In this document: positions 18,901-28,094 of the stretch, piece by piece | Layout of the letters: each line of letters starts with the position of its first letter | Numbering within the stretch: position 1 is the stretch's first letter | Assembly (NCBI GenBank): GCA_045658425.1 | Contig: JAZOVB010000124.1 | Span: 1 to 41,412 of the forward strand | Source of the DNA: SIG450 sp045658425 | GTDB taxonomy: Bacteria; Bacillota; Clostridia; UMGS1840; HGM11507 | Length of the DNA: 41,412 nucleotides | Direction of reading: 5' to 3' | Position numbers and translations under genes: made by a program | Notes under the pieces: generated by a model | Told to the model about the DNA's origin: nothing | Seen by the model: the letters and a program-made list of their open reading frames with translations, nothing else | Database searches by the model: none

Positions 18901-19832
18901 CAGTCGTAAACAATGGATGTGACGAAAATTGCCCCTCCCATTTCCCTTTGCTCCTGCAGGGTGGTTACATTAAACTTATCAAGAATTTCAAGATAAGAAA
19001 TAGCGGTATCAATAGCAGTTTTAGCATATATCTCATCATTTTCTTTGTTTTCAGATATCAGATACATAAAGGCATTAGCCTCTATTTTATCAAGCCAATC
19101 TGAATTCATTGCACCGCTGAACTCTGTCAGAGTAAGATTAACCTTAACATCTCTTAAGGTTTCAAATACACGTTTTGTGTTTTTTGTTGCTAAATTCAGG
19201 GAACTTCTTATATCCGGAAGCATACCCGTGTTTACAATAACTCTTGGATGCTCACCTTTTTTGGGATAATAGGAAGGCTTAGGATATACTCTTGAAAAAC
19301 CATTGTCACCTGACAAAATATCCTGCCCTAATCCATACGGCATATAATATTTACTGTTTGTAACAATAATTTTATCAAGAATAAGCCCTGATTTATTTGC
19401 CTTTAGTTTGATTATATTATCTCCCTGACTAAAGACCGCGTTATCAATTACAGTCCACTTATAATCGGAAGTCGGAAGAGGATAACCGCTTGAAAACCTT
19501 ACATACGGATTATCATTTATTGCATAATCAAAAGAATTGTTGTTTTTTATTCTTACAAATATCTTATATGCTCCTGAAACACCGACATTTACCGTAAAGC
19601 ACAATGGCACTTGTGTACTGTAATCTGTGCCGACTGTTTCCATTGCATAATTACCGGAACGTCCATCATCAGCATTAAATACTTTTCTAAAACCATAAGT
19701 TCCGCTTTGCCCAAAAATGCCTTCTTCTGCTTCAATTGCTTGAAAAAAAGGCTCACTTACGATATCAGCAAAGCAGATAAATGATGACAAGAACATATAA
19801 AGTATAAGAATAACTGCTATACTTTTTTTCAT
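15999..19832 (-). CDS. secreted heparinase II/III-like polysaccharide lyase
   Basis: A 1277-residue protein with an N-terminal signal peptide. Residues 30-165 look like a carbohydrate-binding beta-sandwich (EAEEG..., YKIFVRI). An alpha/alpha-toroid follows from about 195 (HPRVIV) to 530, then a heparinase II/III beta-sandwich whose signature is GHQHLDAGSF with H568, H570 and D572, and TVAHNAMLV with H615 and N616. These correspond to the metal and catalytic positions of PL12/15/17/21-type lyases. The C-terminal 400 residues are extra beta domains. It would cleave a uronic-acid polysaccharide by beta-elimination outside the cell. It is a diverged paralogue of the product of 23258-27007. There is no SLH domain, so retention on the surface may depend on the neighbouring SLH proteins. 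Confidence 0.82.
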   Translation of the reverse strand: MKKSIAVILILYMFLSSFICFADIVSEPFFQAIEAEEGIFGQSGTYGFRKVFNADDGRSGNYAMETVGTDYSTQVPLCFTVNVGVSGAYKIFVRIKNNNSFDYAINDNPYVRFSSGYPLPTSDYKWTVIDNAVFSQGDNIIKLKANKSGLILDKIIVTNSKYYMPYGLGQDILSGDNGFSRVYPKPSYYPKKGEHPRVIVNTGMLPDIRSSLNLATKNTKRVFETLRDVKVNLTLTEFSGAMNSDWLDKIEANAFMYLISENKENDEIYAKTAIDTAISYLEILDKFNVTTLQEQREMGGAIFVTSIVYDWCYNSPYFTMDKKEYLIDKMVSIARHQQCAWPPLLLSAYDNNQGWENSIIKDLLAFAIAVYDERPEFYDLIAGRVLSEFVPVANYHYENDNFMLRTSDGYYTTRFDGELFMNMLLRGIGCKAVSDKQKNIAYQMIIRTRPDGELLKSGDMVTGGGTGMHTKAYTVLAPAVFLFKDPYLKKWVEDTTAYPHTIKNDAYLQSLMLYLLLNDSNVPMEDCEELPLTVYSGDEQGTMTARTGWSEDDLTVSLRMPEEYFRGHQHLDAGSFEVYYKGALLLDSGIYKDGKTGQAYGSDHYNNYYSRTVAHNAMLVYNPNETDFGIGEVNDGGQRISYTLSYDIDSVKYQTEYLKRKMGEIISVDYGDDLNKPSYSYLRGDISGWYSPDKVSDYQRSFIFYNFFDDTYKGALIVFDMVTSKDKNFKKTYLLHSQNEPEIDGKRTIIKNKTNELNRGRVINDTLFPSDAELKCIGGKGMEYFVGGKNYTAYPVDESTDESGKYRVEISPSEENETDYFLNVMQISDDDDDIMPLDVLKFENEKFLGTVINKKATFFYKGYDKLSDEFTASVEGEDYIEYIFVGIEDGIWEVTIGDIVKTVEVKKDRGILRFEGFAGTVSVKRISSLANERNLNFYKSIYKPLSPFITPFEKIYQDETSVAVFVNDLKDNNFNVYEKGFIMSNNPLVEINDKESYLLKSISTNSDPYGIHLIDKNKKIDFSYYLRPYVKFDDTIVEKTAYGNALYIKGEQISEEKNVKLSDTGVLNKMCSLNQGINTADSNTYTGRIFDSLEDKIGISMSNNDSGTKNNTSLSLMNINISNMKFIDFEKPVYLDLYGCMDNGFGTVTPKPDAVKAYLYAVDNSVWDKLNTDTDYVDALTDISNLIGNLKPVAECEIPVVPSENNLSSSLFDITDYLKTVYGKCDDITLAVYIKMPNGTKENTYFKYRYWYSYSKIIYNAFNCDDKNIVIRLVENN

Positions 19833-19855
19833 AAGTTCACCTTTCTTTCAATTTG

Positions 19856-19875
19856 GGAGGGCATATAAGCCCTCC
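19856..19875 (-). terminator. intercistronic hairpin
   Basis: GGAGGGC (19856-19862) pairs perfectly with GCCCTCC (19869-19875) around a 6-nt loop, between the stop of the 19910 gene and the start at 19832. No T tract follows on the minus strand, so it may be a processing or stability hairpin, or a partial terminator that lowers expression of the distal genes. Confidence 0.5.
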
Positions 19876-19909
19876 ATTAAAATTTATTATTAAAAAATTC
19901 TATTCGCAA

Positions 19910-20920
19910 CTATTTTTTATAATATACTAATCTTGGAGATGTGCTGTCAAATGAAGATTTTGTATAGACATTAAAGTGTGTTACATAGTATGTTGGTTCG
20001 CCGGCAATTAACGCGTCTTCTTTAAGAGCAAATGCCATAACAGCATAATCACGACCAAGTGCAATTGCCTGATTGATTGCAGGTGTTATATTAAAGTAAT
20101 TGTTTTGTACTGTCGTACCTAGGTTAGTTACACTCATAAGTCTTTCATCTTTAGCATACTTTTCCATATCTTCTTCATAGCTTGTTATATTTCCATCTGT
20201 GTTTGTGCGAGTTGTTTTTTCAGTATCCCAGTCAAATTCATCAGGTAAAAGGTACGCATAAACATTTGCATTTTCAAATTTAGAATTATTTCCTCCAGAA
20301 TTACTAGCGTTGGAATGCAATCCAATTGTAAATTTCCTTGATGTGTCAACTTTTTCATCCAGATTTGAAATATCAATTTTTACAAATAACATTCTTTTGT
20401 GGTGTGCACTATTACCAGTATCTTTGGTAATAGAGGCTTTGATAAGTCCCGAACTGTTTGGCGTACTATCAGTTTTATCATCGCAGAAAACTTCTAATAT
20501 CGGATCCGCCGTATCTACTTTATTATATCTTATGGTTGCTTCGGTAACTTTAGCAGGAGTAGCATTCTTATCAATAGCGTATTCGGTTCCTGTTGTTTTT
20601 TCACCATCTGCTACCTTGTAAGGAATTGCAGCGGTAATTTCTTCCTTCCAGCCCTTAAATTCAATACCGAAGCGTTTAGTCGCTTTAACACGTGCAAGTT
20701 GGTCATCGCCAACTTTGTAATCCTTACCATTAACGGTAACACCGATTTCGTCAAACGTATCATTCTGATCCGCTCTTCCAAAAACTATAGTGCTTTCTTC
20801 CCCGTCAATTTCTGTTGTAAAACTGTAATCAACATAAACACCTGCAAGGCATCCGCAAGAAATGGATAGAGCAAGTACCAGTGTTAATACAAGAGTTACT
20901 AAGCTTTTTTGTTTTTTCAT
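19910..20920 (-). CDS. secreted beta-rich protein with DNRLRE/CBM96-like C-terminal domain
   Basis: A 336-residue secreted protein. The signal peptide ends near residue 27 (LALSISCGCLAG). The C-terminal half has the pattern of DNRLRE/CBM96-type domains: RMLFVKIDISNLDEK, then LPDEFDWDTE, and FNITPAINQAI near the end. The same order (FLKIDVSSL, LPDSFDWDTE, LDITSIIYNAI) ends the larger neighbour at 20959-23244, so the two share a domain. The family includes carbohydrate-binding modules of surface proteins. It lies 38 nt downstream of that neighbour behind RBS AAAGGAG. It probably binds the lyase substrate or holds it at the cell surface. Fold assignment is by pattern. Confidence 0.65.
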   Translation of the reverse strand: MKKQKSLVTLVLTLVLALSISCGCLAGVYVDYSFTTEIDGEESTIVFGRADQNDTFDEIGVTVNGKDYKVGDDQLARVKATKRFGIEFKGWKEEITAAIPYKVADGEKTTGTEYAIDKNATPAKVTEATIRYNKVDTADPILEVFCDDKTDSTPNSSGLIKASITKDTGNSAHHKRMLFVKIDISNLDEKVDTSRKFTIGLHSNASNSGGNNSKFENANVYAYLLPDEFDWDTEKTTRTNTDGNITSYEEDMEKYAKDERLMSVTNLGTTVQNNYFNITPAINQAIALGRDYAVMAFALKEDALIAGEPTYYVTHFNVYTKSSFDSTSPRLVYYKK

Positions 20921-20958
20921 TTAAAATCTCTCCTTTTATTTTTATATTAATGAATAAT

Positions 20959-23244
20959 TTATTCATTTATTTCTATAGTTAAGGTCGGGCAATTATCCCC
21001 GCCTGTCATATAATAGTAGGTAATTGAGGTTGCGGCAGTAAAATCATTTTTCTGATTAGTATCGCCTGCCAGTGCAAGATATGCATAATTTTCTTCATTT
21101 GAAATTGCATTATAAATTATTGATGTTATATCCAAAGATACTGTTTCAAATGCACCTGTAAATTCTACTGCCCCTGATGTAACAGGTGTTTTACCATCAA
21201 CATAATTTGTATAATCTGTTGATCCGTAATCATAACCTGTTGCAGAACGATTTTCCGATTCGGTATCCCAGTCAAATGAATCAGGAAGAGTTAACACTCT
21301 AACCGTCATACTATCCATTCCTGTATCATCGGGATATCTTTGCATTTTAACACTCATATTAAGAATAAATTTAGTTTTATCGTTAATATAAGATTTGTTT
21401 TTAAGTGATGATACATCAATTTTTAAGAAATTCATTGTACATTGGTTTGCCCACTTACTAACAGTAAACTTACAGGCATCCGTTGCAAAACAATTTTGTT
21501 TTGATGCAAGATATGAAACAGTCGGTGTTACAGTCTGTTTATTGGATTTTTCAAATGCAACAGTATAAACTATTTCTTCGCTTGTAAGTTTATTTTTAAG
21601 AGTCACTGTTGCAACCGGATTATCTGCTGTTGCCTGTGTAACCATAAGTTCAATATCAGGATTTGAAAGAGCTGACGCTGTAACTTCTTTTGGTTCTGTT
21701 ACACCAAACGGAAGTGTGAATGTGTAATCCGTTTTGTCTTTCTTAAATCCTTCAATTAATGTACCGTCAACTTTTATTTCCTCTAAGGCATTGGCAAAGT
21801 TAACAAAATTTACTTTATATATAACTTTTGAAGTTCCGTCCCCTGATGTTAAAGTAATCGTTGCGGTCTGGCCTTTTGAAGAAGGAGAAATATCATATTC
21901 TGCTTTTGCACCGACACCGATCAGTTCACAATTTATAGTCGGATTAACTTCTCCCATTACCACAAAATCATACTCGAAAACATTATCTTCCAGCTCGACA
22001 TTTCCAATACCTTCAATATTTATACTTTTGACTTCAACACAGGATGCAGGATTGATAAAATCTGCAATTATATAGTAATAATCCTTTGTGCCATCGAGTG
22101 ATGTTGCACCGCCTAAGGTGACAGTTTTTGTTTTACCTTCTTCAACAACAAATCGTTTTCTGTATGCAAATGAAGATGATGGATTTATCGCATTTTGTGT
22201 TCTTGATACTTTATATTCCGCTCCGAGTTTTTCATAACCCTGAGATACAATCCAGTCGGTATTATCATGAACACCGTAAACATAAATATCGGCTGAGCGG
22301 TCAATAGTAAAGAATCCCATTTCTTTGTTGCCGTTATTTTTATCAGCATGGAAGGAATCATATCCTAACACCTGATAAGATGGTTGGATAACCGTTTTCC
22401 CGATTAGAGAATCAGGAATATCTACTAAGTAGAAATTATCTCTGTCGTAAAATGCCAATGTTTTTGAGGTTGGGACAACAGTTTTATATCCGTCTGCCAC
22501 ATCAGTTGGTCCTTTACCCACAGGGAAAACAGGTTTCTTTGCAATATCGGTTGTCATATCCACCTTTGCATTCCCACTCTTTAACTGATATGCATCGGTA
22601 ATTTTTCCGTCTGCAACCTTAAGGGAAAGAACATAATTCTTAACATTTCCGTTCTGGGCTGTAACCTTAATATTTACATCCTGCGGAATAGAGGTTATAG
22701 TATCAATTTCAATTTTTGCTGATGAATCCTTTGCTATAGGAGAAATATTCGGAGTATGGCTGAGTGAAGCATAGTCAATAGTCATATTATCCTTTATTTC
22801 CATTTCTTTTCCGTCAACATAAAGTTTTAAAAGTGTATTGTTAGACGATAAATCTCCCCCAAACTCTCCGTTTGGTGCTATAGCCTTACCGTTTTTTATA
22901 CTATCCCATACAAACGTTTCAACTAAAACACCTGTTGTATCTGATGGAATAGAAACTGTTCCGGAAACATTTTGTGAAACTCTATCCTTTAATGTTCCAC
23001 TCGTCTCGTAATGATTAAAATATTCTCCATTCTTCGTTACTAAAACTATAAATGTATAATCCTGATCTTCGTCATATATTTGTTTTACAGTGCAGTTTAC
23101 ACCTAAGTTGCCTCCCGCAGGAAGCGTCAAGGTTGAATAACTAAAATCAGTTATTGAAACCTTAAGAGAACATGATTCTGAAGCAAAAACATTACAACAA
23201 AGAAGCAGTAACGCAATTATCACAGAAATTATAAATTTTTTCAT
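20959..23244 (-). CDS. large secreted protein with cadherin-like and DNRLRE/CBM96-like domains
   Basis: A 761-residue secreted protein with a signal peptide (residues 1-22). It has several beta-sandwich units: one near 130-210, another at 405-480, and a cadherin-like beta-sandwich at 485-565 (LEEIKVDGTLIEGF, then YTFTLP and YTVAFE). The C-terminal module from about 580 is shared with the 19910 product. No catalytic motif was found. It starts 13 nt after the stop of the lyase gene, behind GGGGAG, so it is coupled to that gene. A substrate-capture or scaffold role next to two lyases is the simplest reading. Each domain call is by sequence pattern only. Confidence 0.65.
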   Translation of the reverse strand: MKKFIISVIIALLLLCCNVFASESCSLKVSITDFSYSTLTLPAGGNLGVNCTVKQIYDEDQDYTFIVLVTKNGEYFNHYETSGTLKDRVSQNVSGTVSIPSDTTGVLVETFVWDSIKNGKAIAPNGEFGGDLSSNNTLLKLYVDGKEMEIKDNMTIDYASLSHTPNISPIAKDSSAKIEIDTITSIPQDVNIKVTAQNGNVKNYVLSLKVADGKITDAYQLKSGNAKVDMTTDIAKKPVFPVGKGPTDVADGYKTVVPTSKTLAFYDRDNFYLVDIPDSLIGKTVIQPSYQVLGYDSFHADKNNGNKEMGFFTIDRSADIYVYGVHDNTDWIVSQGYEKLGAEYKVSRTQNAINPSSSFAYRKRFVVEEGKTKTVTLGGATSLDGTKDYYYIIADFINPASCVEVKSINIEGIGNVELEDNVFEYDFVVMGEVNPTINCELIGVGAKAEYDISPSSKGQTATITLTSGDGTSKVIYKVNFVNFANALEEIKVDGTLIEGFKKDKTDYTFTLPFGVTEPKEVTASALSNPDIELMVTQATADNPVATVTLKNKLTSEEIVYTVAFEKSNKQTVTPTVSYLASKQNCFATDACKFTVSKWANQCTMNFLKIDVSSLKNKSYINDKTKFILNMSVKMQRYPDDTGMDSMTVRVLTLPDSFDWDTESENRSATGYDYGSTDYTNYVDGKTPVTSGAVEFTGAFETVSLDITSIIYNAISNEENYAYLALAGDTNQKNDFTAATSITYYYMTGGDNCPTLTIEINE

Positions 23245-23257
23245 ACATTCTCCCCTT

Positions 23258-26200
23258 TTACTTATTATAGAATTTCATTTCTTTTATAACAAACCAATCG
23301 TTAATGGTATTACCATTAGATACCATCTTGAAGTATTTTGCTCTCTTACCGATGGGGTAATCGACATACCCCTGTGTAAATCCTGTGTTACCCGAAGCAG
23401 CCAGTTCGTAGTTAACTCCATCAGTCGATACATAAAATTCATAGTTATAATCTCTTGACGATCCGCTGTTCCAGAATATTGATACATGATCAAGGAATTC
23501 TTCTTCTTTAAATTCATAAGTAAGCGTACCGCCTAAAGTATTCGTTCCTGCCATTGAACCAATGTCACCATCATGAGCCATATAAGGCTTATACGCATAG
23601 TAGAAATCAGTTCCTGTTGCGTCTTTAATATTAATTCTGTTTTTCTCATTGGAATCAAGCAAGAAATCCTTTGCTCTTTCGTAAGGATTGCTGATCCATA
23701 CAATATCAGCCACTGTGTCAAAATAGTAACTTTTTTGGAATATATCTGTTAAAACTGAACTATGAATGTAGTATTTGTTGTTGGCAAACAAAGGTTTATA
23801 AGTTATTTCCTTTTCATCTATTATGTCAGAATATTGCAATTTCTTTAAAACCTTATTTTCATTTAATAAGAAGGTATATTCATTATCTTCAAATACCACA
23901 TCGATTTTATTGTCTTTAACTGAGAACTTATACTCACTATCCATAATTGAAAGCATCTTTTCAAAAGGAAGATATATTTGCCCGTTTATTTTTTCAATTT
24001 TATTTTCCTCAGTTAAATATTGATACATTGTATTATAAGAAAGTTTAATTTCTTTAGGATTAACCTCTCCCATAGCATTCAAAAAGTTAAAGTCCTTTGA
24101 AGGAATATTATTAAAGCCTCTTTCTCTTTTTAAAGTATAATATCCTGCAGGTGCTTCAAAGTATGCGATGCCGCCTTCTTTAGTAACATCTGAGTATGCG
24201 ACTGTGTTTCCGCTGTTATCAGTAATCTTCCATCTACCGTATCTTAACCCGTCAACAACCCATTTGTATTCTTCTTTGCCTTCTCCTTCTATATGAACTT
24301 TAACATCATTGTATGTTTGTTCTTCTTCCTTTGAAAGATAGGCTACTCTGTCTTTAATCTGAACGCCATAATGACTTTCATTTTCGTATTGTTTTACCAA
24401 AAGCGGATTTATGGTATCGTTATTATCAGAAACCTGAATAACATTCAAGAAATAATCTTTATCTTTCTTGGTTTTAGGAGAAACCTCTATTCTCCATTTA
24501 CCGCTCTCGTCCCCTTTAATAGCGCTAACTGCAGTTGCGTTCTTTCCATCAACCCAATATTCTTTTCCTTCTCCGCCGATTTTTTCAACATTTAAATCTT
24601 CGGTTTCAGGAAGAAGAGTATTATTGATAAGTCTTCCGTTATAACCATATTCGGTTCTTTTAATAATCTGAGAGTTTCCGATTATTTCAGGCTCCTCCTG
24701 AGAGTGTAAAAGCCATGTCTTTTTAAATTCAGGATTGCTGCTTTCAACCTTATCAAGCACAATTAATGCTCCAGGATAAACATCATCGAAGAAATTAAAG
24801 AAAAGCATCGTTCTTTCATAATTTTTCATCTTCTCAGAATATGCATTTGTAATATCGGTTTTTATGTAGGAATATGCCGGTTCATTCATATCAGGACCAT
24901 AATCAACACCGATTCTTGTAGCGTGAATACGATCATCGCTGGTGGCTTCTTCATAAGTTTTGCTGTCATTTTTGCCGATATTTCGTGCCTTAACCTGACC
25001 GCCATCATTTGTACCGCCCGGTCTTGAACCCGGCATTACCTCGTCAGGATCGTATACTAAGATGCAGTTATGCGCAATTGTTCTTTGCATATAATCCTTT
25101 TGATGATCGGATCCAAAGTGAGTATTAGTCACATATTTGCCATTTTCATCATAGAATGGCAACCCTTGATATTCACCCGCATCAAGTGCTAACAAACCTT
25201 TATAGTAAATAGTAAATGTACCTGCATCCAAATGCTGATGGTCTCCTCTGTGTCTTCCGCCACCTTTCATGGAAACAATCATGGTATTGGAATCCATTCC
25301 TTCATCCCATCCTGTTCTTGCGGTCAGCATATTATGCCCTTCGCCGCCATACATCGTTAAAGGTAAAGAATCATATGATTCGGGATCTAAAGACGGATCA
25401 TTGTAAATTAAAAATTCTACAATAGTGTTTCCTTCACTTTCTCCGGCATCTTCAATACCATTCTTTTTCATTTTATACATTTCATATTTTAAATATGGGT
25501 CATTATATCTTACAGATGTTGAAAACAAAGGTCCCATCTCGCCCACGTAATACGCTCCGCTTACCAAGGATTTATCATAAGTGTCTCCGTCCTTCATAAA
25601 AACTCCGTCAGGACGTCTTCTATAAATCTGATTATATGCCATCAATCGCTCCTCTTCGGGAACAAGATTTTCTAGTCCCAGACTATACAAGATTAAGTTA
25701 CCCTTGGTTTCATAGCCAAATCTGGATTTTCCGTAAGCATCTCCATCACCCTGAAAGATACTTTGCTTATGCCAAAATCGGTTTATAGGAATAAATTCAG
25801 AAAAATATCTGCCTGCTGTAACATTCCAGATATCAGGATAGTCCTCATAAGTCGCCACTGCAAGTGACATCATATCCACCTGAATACTGGATTCATGCCC
25901 ATGCCCTGAAGTAAAAGCATTTTCCTGAATAGCAGGCCAGCCACATTCCAGCTTTGCTGCCATTGCCAGACTTTTCTTTATGAGAAAACTCTTTTTTTCA
26001 TCATCAAGAAGGTTATAGCACCAGTCATAAACCTTCGCTATATACTGAACAATTCCCGAACGGGCAAGTTCCAGAGAACCGGAAGCAGAATAACTGACAG
26101 TAGAAAGATACTCTATAAGACCGTCAACCGCTTTATGCCCGTACTCTTCATTATTAACATTATCAATAGCATACACAAATGCACATGCTTCCAGGTATCT

Positions 26201-27007
26201 GTGAACATTACTCGAGAAGGAATAAGTTGCGTTTGAATCCATAGTACAATTAACATTGGAATCAGCAAGTTTTTTCACACTTTCCCATGCCGGAAGATTT
26301 TGTTCTAAAGTAAGATTTTGCTTCACTATTTCAATATTTCCCGGATTTAAATAAAGTCGCGGATGCTGGGACGGAGGAGTATAAGCAGGAAGAGGATAAT
26401 ACATCCCTTTCATTGTTTCTCCCTCTTTACCAAGCATGAACTCGCCCGGTTTTTCTCCCATTCCAATCGGAGCATAATACTCACTGGAGGTAACCAGAAT
26501 TTTATCTATATCCATACCGTATCTGGGCATGACACCAAATAAGTTTTTACCTTTTTTAAGTTTTACAGTTTCGGCAGCACCCCAGGTAAACAAATCAGGG
26601 ATGGAAAACTGGCGCAATGTAAACGCACCGTTAATATGAGAAATAAAGTTTCCGTGACTGCCTGTGGTTGAGTATACTCTCATCCAGATAGTATAATAAC
26701 CTTCCGTTTCTACCTCAATATACAAAGATAAATCATCTATGCCGTTCTCGGCATATCTTAAGGCACCTGCTTCCGCATCCTCAGACCTTGAGCCCCAAGG
26801 ATTTAAAACAACACCACCTGATGCCCCTTCTACTTTCACAGTTCTGTAGCCGGTAGTTCGATAACAATCCTCTGCCTCTATCATACCAAACTCATCTACA
26901 AGCTTTAAGACAGGAATTCTTGCATCAAATTCTTCCGCAAAATTTATAATAGAAATATTACCGAATATAATAGACAAAATCGTAGTTAAAATCAACAACT
27001 TTTTCAT
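23258..27007 (-). CDS. secreted heparinase II/III-like polysaccharide lyase with C-terminal discoidin domain
   Basis: A 1249-residue protein, first gene of the lyase operon, with RBS GGGAGGGG. It has a signal peptide, then a carbohydrate-binding-like module near 40-175 (IEAEDCYRTTGYR, YTIWMRVY). The toroid domain runs from HPRLYL (215) to about 550. The heparinase II/III sandwich has HRGDHQHLDAG (H590, H592, D594) and TIAHNCILVY (H646, N647). A region near 1000-1110 resembles the copper-amine-oxidase N-terminal-like fold, and the last 130 residues look like an F5/8 type C (discoidin) sugar-binding domain ending FVIKEMKFYNK. It cleaves an acidic polysaccharide by inference. Its promoter carries the predicted AraC boxes. 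Confidence 0.85.
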   Translation of the reverse strand: MKKLLILTTILSIIFGNISIINFAEEFDARIPVLKLVDEFGMIEAEDCYRTTGYRTVKVEGASGGVVLNPWGSRSEDAEAGALRYAENGIDDLSLYIEVETEGYYTIWMRVYSTTGSHGNFISHINGAFTLRQFSIPDLFTWGAAETVKLKKGKNLFGVMPRYGMDIDKILVTSSEYYAPIGMGEKPGEFMLGKEGETMKGMYYPLPAYTPPSQHPRLYLNPGNIEIVKQNLTLEQNLPAWESVKKLADSNVNCTMDSNATYSFSSNVHRYLEACAFVYAIDNVNNEEYGHKAVDGLIEYLSTVSYSASGSLELARSGIVQYIAKVYDWCYNLLDDEKKSFLIKKSLAMAAKLECGWPAIQENAFTSGHGHESSIQVDMMSLAVATYEDYPDIWNVTAGRYFSEFIPINRFWHKQSIFQGDGDAYGKSRFGYETKGNLILYSLGLENLVPEEERLMAYNQIYRRRPDGVFMKDGDTYDKSLVSGAYYVGEMGPLFSTSVRYNDPYLKYEMYKMKKNGIEDAGESEGNTIVEFLIYNDPSLDPESYDSLPLTMYGGEGHNMLTARTGWDEGMDSNTMIVSMKGGGRHRGDHQHLDAGTFTIYYKGLLALDAGEYQGLPFYDENGKYVTNTHFGSDHQKDYMQRTIAHNCILVYDPDEVMPGSRPGGTNDGGQVKARNIGKNDSKTYEEATSDDRIHATRIGVDYGPDMNEPAYSYIKTDITNAYSEKMKNYERTMLFFNFFDDVYPGALIVLDKVESSNPEFKKTWLLHSQEEPEIIGNSQIIKRTEYGYNGRLINNTLLPETEDLNVEKIGGEGKEYWVDGKNATAVSAIKGDESGKWRIEVSPKTKKDKDYFLNVIQVSDNNDTINPLLVKQYENESHYGVQIKDRVAYLSKEEEQTYNDVKVHIEGEGKEEYKWVVDGLRYGRWKITDNSGNTVAYSDVTKEGGIAYFEAPAGYYTLKRERGFNNIPSKDFNFLNAMGEVNPKEIKLSYNTMYQYLTEENKIEKINGQIYLPFEKMLSIMDSEYKFSVKDNKIDVVFEDNEYTFLLNENKVLKKLQYSDIIDEKEITYKPLFANNKYYIHSSVLTDIFQKSYYFDTVADIVWISNPYERAKDFLLDSNEKNRINIKDATGTDFYYAYKPYMAHDGDIGSMAGTNTLGGTLTYEFKEEEFLDHVSIFWNSGSSRDYNYEFYVSTDGVNYELAASGNTGFTQGYVDYPIGKRAKYFKMVSNGNTINDWFVIKEMKFYNK

Positions 27008-27050
27008 AGTCTGAAATCCCCTCCCTAAGATAACTTTTCATGCTATCATA

Positions 27051-27079
27051 ATTATATCAATTGCAATTTTTTTAAACAA
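27051..27079 (-). promoter_or_regulatory. promoter of the 21-kb lyase operon
   Basis: On the minus strand, -35 TTGTTT (27074-27079) and a perfect -10 TATAAT (27051-27056) are 17 bp apart, giving a leader of about 35-40 nt before ATG 27007. The weak -35 touched by the tandem AraC boxes fits an activator-dependent promoter. Confidence 0.7.
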
Positions 27080-27111
27080 TGTAAATCCTTGTGAATTATA
27101 TGTAAATCCTT
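27079..27111 (-). promoter_or_regulatory. predicted AraC operator (two boxes, 21-bp period)
   Basis: Two identical copies of AAGGATTTACAT on the minus strand, at 27079-27090 and 27100-27111, start exactly 21 bp apart, two helical turns. The proximal copy overlaps the -35 element by one base. The same arrangement occurs at 30000-30032. The divergent gene at 27212 encodes an AraC regulator, the natural candidate to bind here. Confidence 0.7.
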
Positions 27112-27128
27112 AATTTTCAAATTGACAG

Positions 27129-27156
27129 TTGCAAAAAAATTATGATAACCTATAAT
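27129..27156 (+). promoter_or_regulatory. promoter of the AraC regulator/GH31 operon
   Basis: -35 TTGCAA (27129-27134) and -10 TATAAT (27151-27156) are 16 bp apart. A consensus TTGACA at 27122-27127 is too far from this -10 (23 bp). The divergent operator lies only 17 bp upstream, so the regulator may also affect its own gene. Confidence 0.6.
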
Positions 27157-27211
27157 TGTAACAATATCGATTTTCCAATAGGAAAACCAATATGCTTCGG
27201 AGGTGCTTAAT

Positions 27212-28081
27212 ATGATTGACAAAATAGACGATTCGAGAGTGGATTTATATACCGATTTTTATGCGAACCAAAATTTTGAAAACAGAGAACTTAACATACT
27301 TTCTGCAGGCAGACATATTAACATTCCACCTCTTGTTTCTCACCAGGAAAACTATAACTCATACTCTATGCACTATATTTTAAAAGGAGAAGGTATTCTT
27401 CGTTATAACGACAAGACTGTCAATTTAAAAGAAGGGGATATTTTTCTTTTGTTTCCCGATTGCGAATACTATTATGAAACAAGTATTATTAATCCCTGGG
27501 ATTATATCTGGGTCGAATTTTTAGGGCATAGTGCAGATTATATTATTAAAGGGACGGAACTTTCAAAAGAACGCCCCTATACATCAAAAAAGCAAAATCT
27601 AAAACACTATTTTAAAAATATTATTAGTCACAATGGACCTTTAGATTCTGATAGATACGCAATGCTTGGCAATCTTTATTTATTACTTTCAAAACTTATG
27701 GTAACTCCGGTAAATAACAAAGACAGGGAAACTTTAGCAAAAGCACTTGATTATATCAGAAATCACTATTCTGAAGATATTTCAGTCGACAAATTAGCAT
27801 TTGCTACAAAAATTCCAAGAGATTATCTGTGTAAGGTTTTTATAAATGAATTAAACACTATCCCTTCCTCTTACATTGTGAGGTATCGTGTTTATGAAAG
27901 TCTGTATTTACTCAGCAATACAGAGTATACCATTGCAAAAATAAGCGATATGGTCGGTTTTTATGACCAATTTCATTTTTCAAAATCCTTTAAAAAGATA
28001 TTAGGAATGACGCCATCGGCGTATCGGAAAAATTCAGGACAGATAAGATCAATAAAAAAAGAAAATAACAAACAAGAATGA
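27212..28081 (+). CDS. AraC-family transcriptional activator with cupin domain
   Basis: About 289 residues. The N-terminal half is an AraC-type cupin: MHYILKGEGILRYNDKTVNL, then EGDIFLLFPDCEYYYET. The C-terminal 100 residues hold the two helix-turn-helices (EDISVDKLAFATKIPRDYLC and ISDMVGFYDQFHFSKSFKK, ending GMTPSAYR). ATG 27212 is preferred over a GTG three codons earlier because GGAGGTG lies 6 nt before it. It is divergent from the lyase operon and 13 nt ahead of the GH31 gene. The sensed ligand is probably a sugar released by the lyases or the glycosidase. It is the likely activator of the 27051 and 29973 promoters. Confidence 0.88.
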   Translation: MIDKIDDSRVDLYTDFYANQNFENRELNILSAGRHINIPPLVSHQENYNSYSMHYILKGEGILRYNDKTVNLKEGDIFLLFPDCEYYYETSIINPWDYIWVEFLGHSADYIIKGTELSKERPYTSKKQNLKHYFKNIISHNGPLDSDRYAMLGNLYLLLSKLMVTPVNNKDRETLAKALDYIRNHYSEDISVDKLAFATKIPRDYLCKVFINELNTIPSSYIVRYRVYESLYLLSNTEYTIAKISDMVGFYDQFHFSKSFKKILGMTPSAYRKNSGQIRSIKKENNKQE

Positions 28082-28094
28082 GAGGTATATAATT

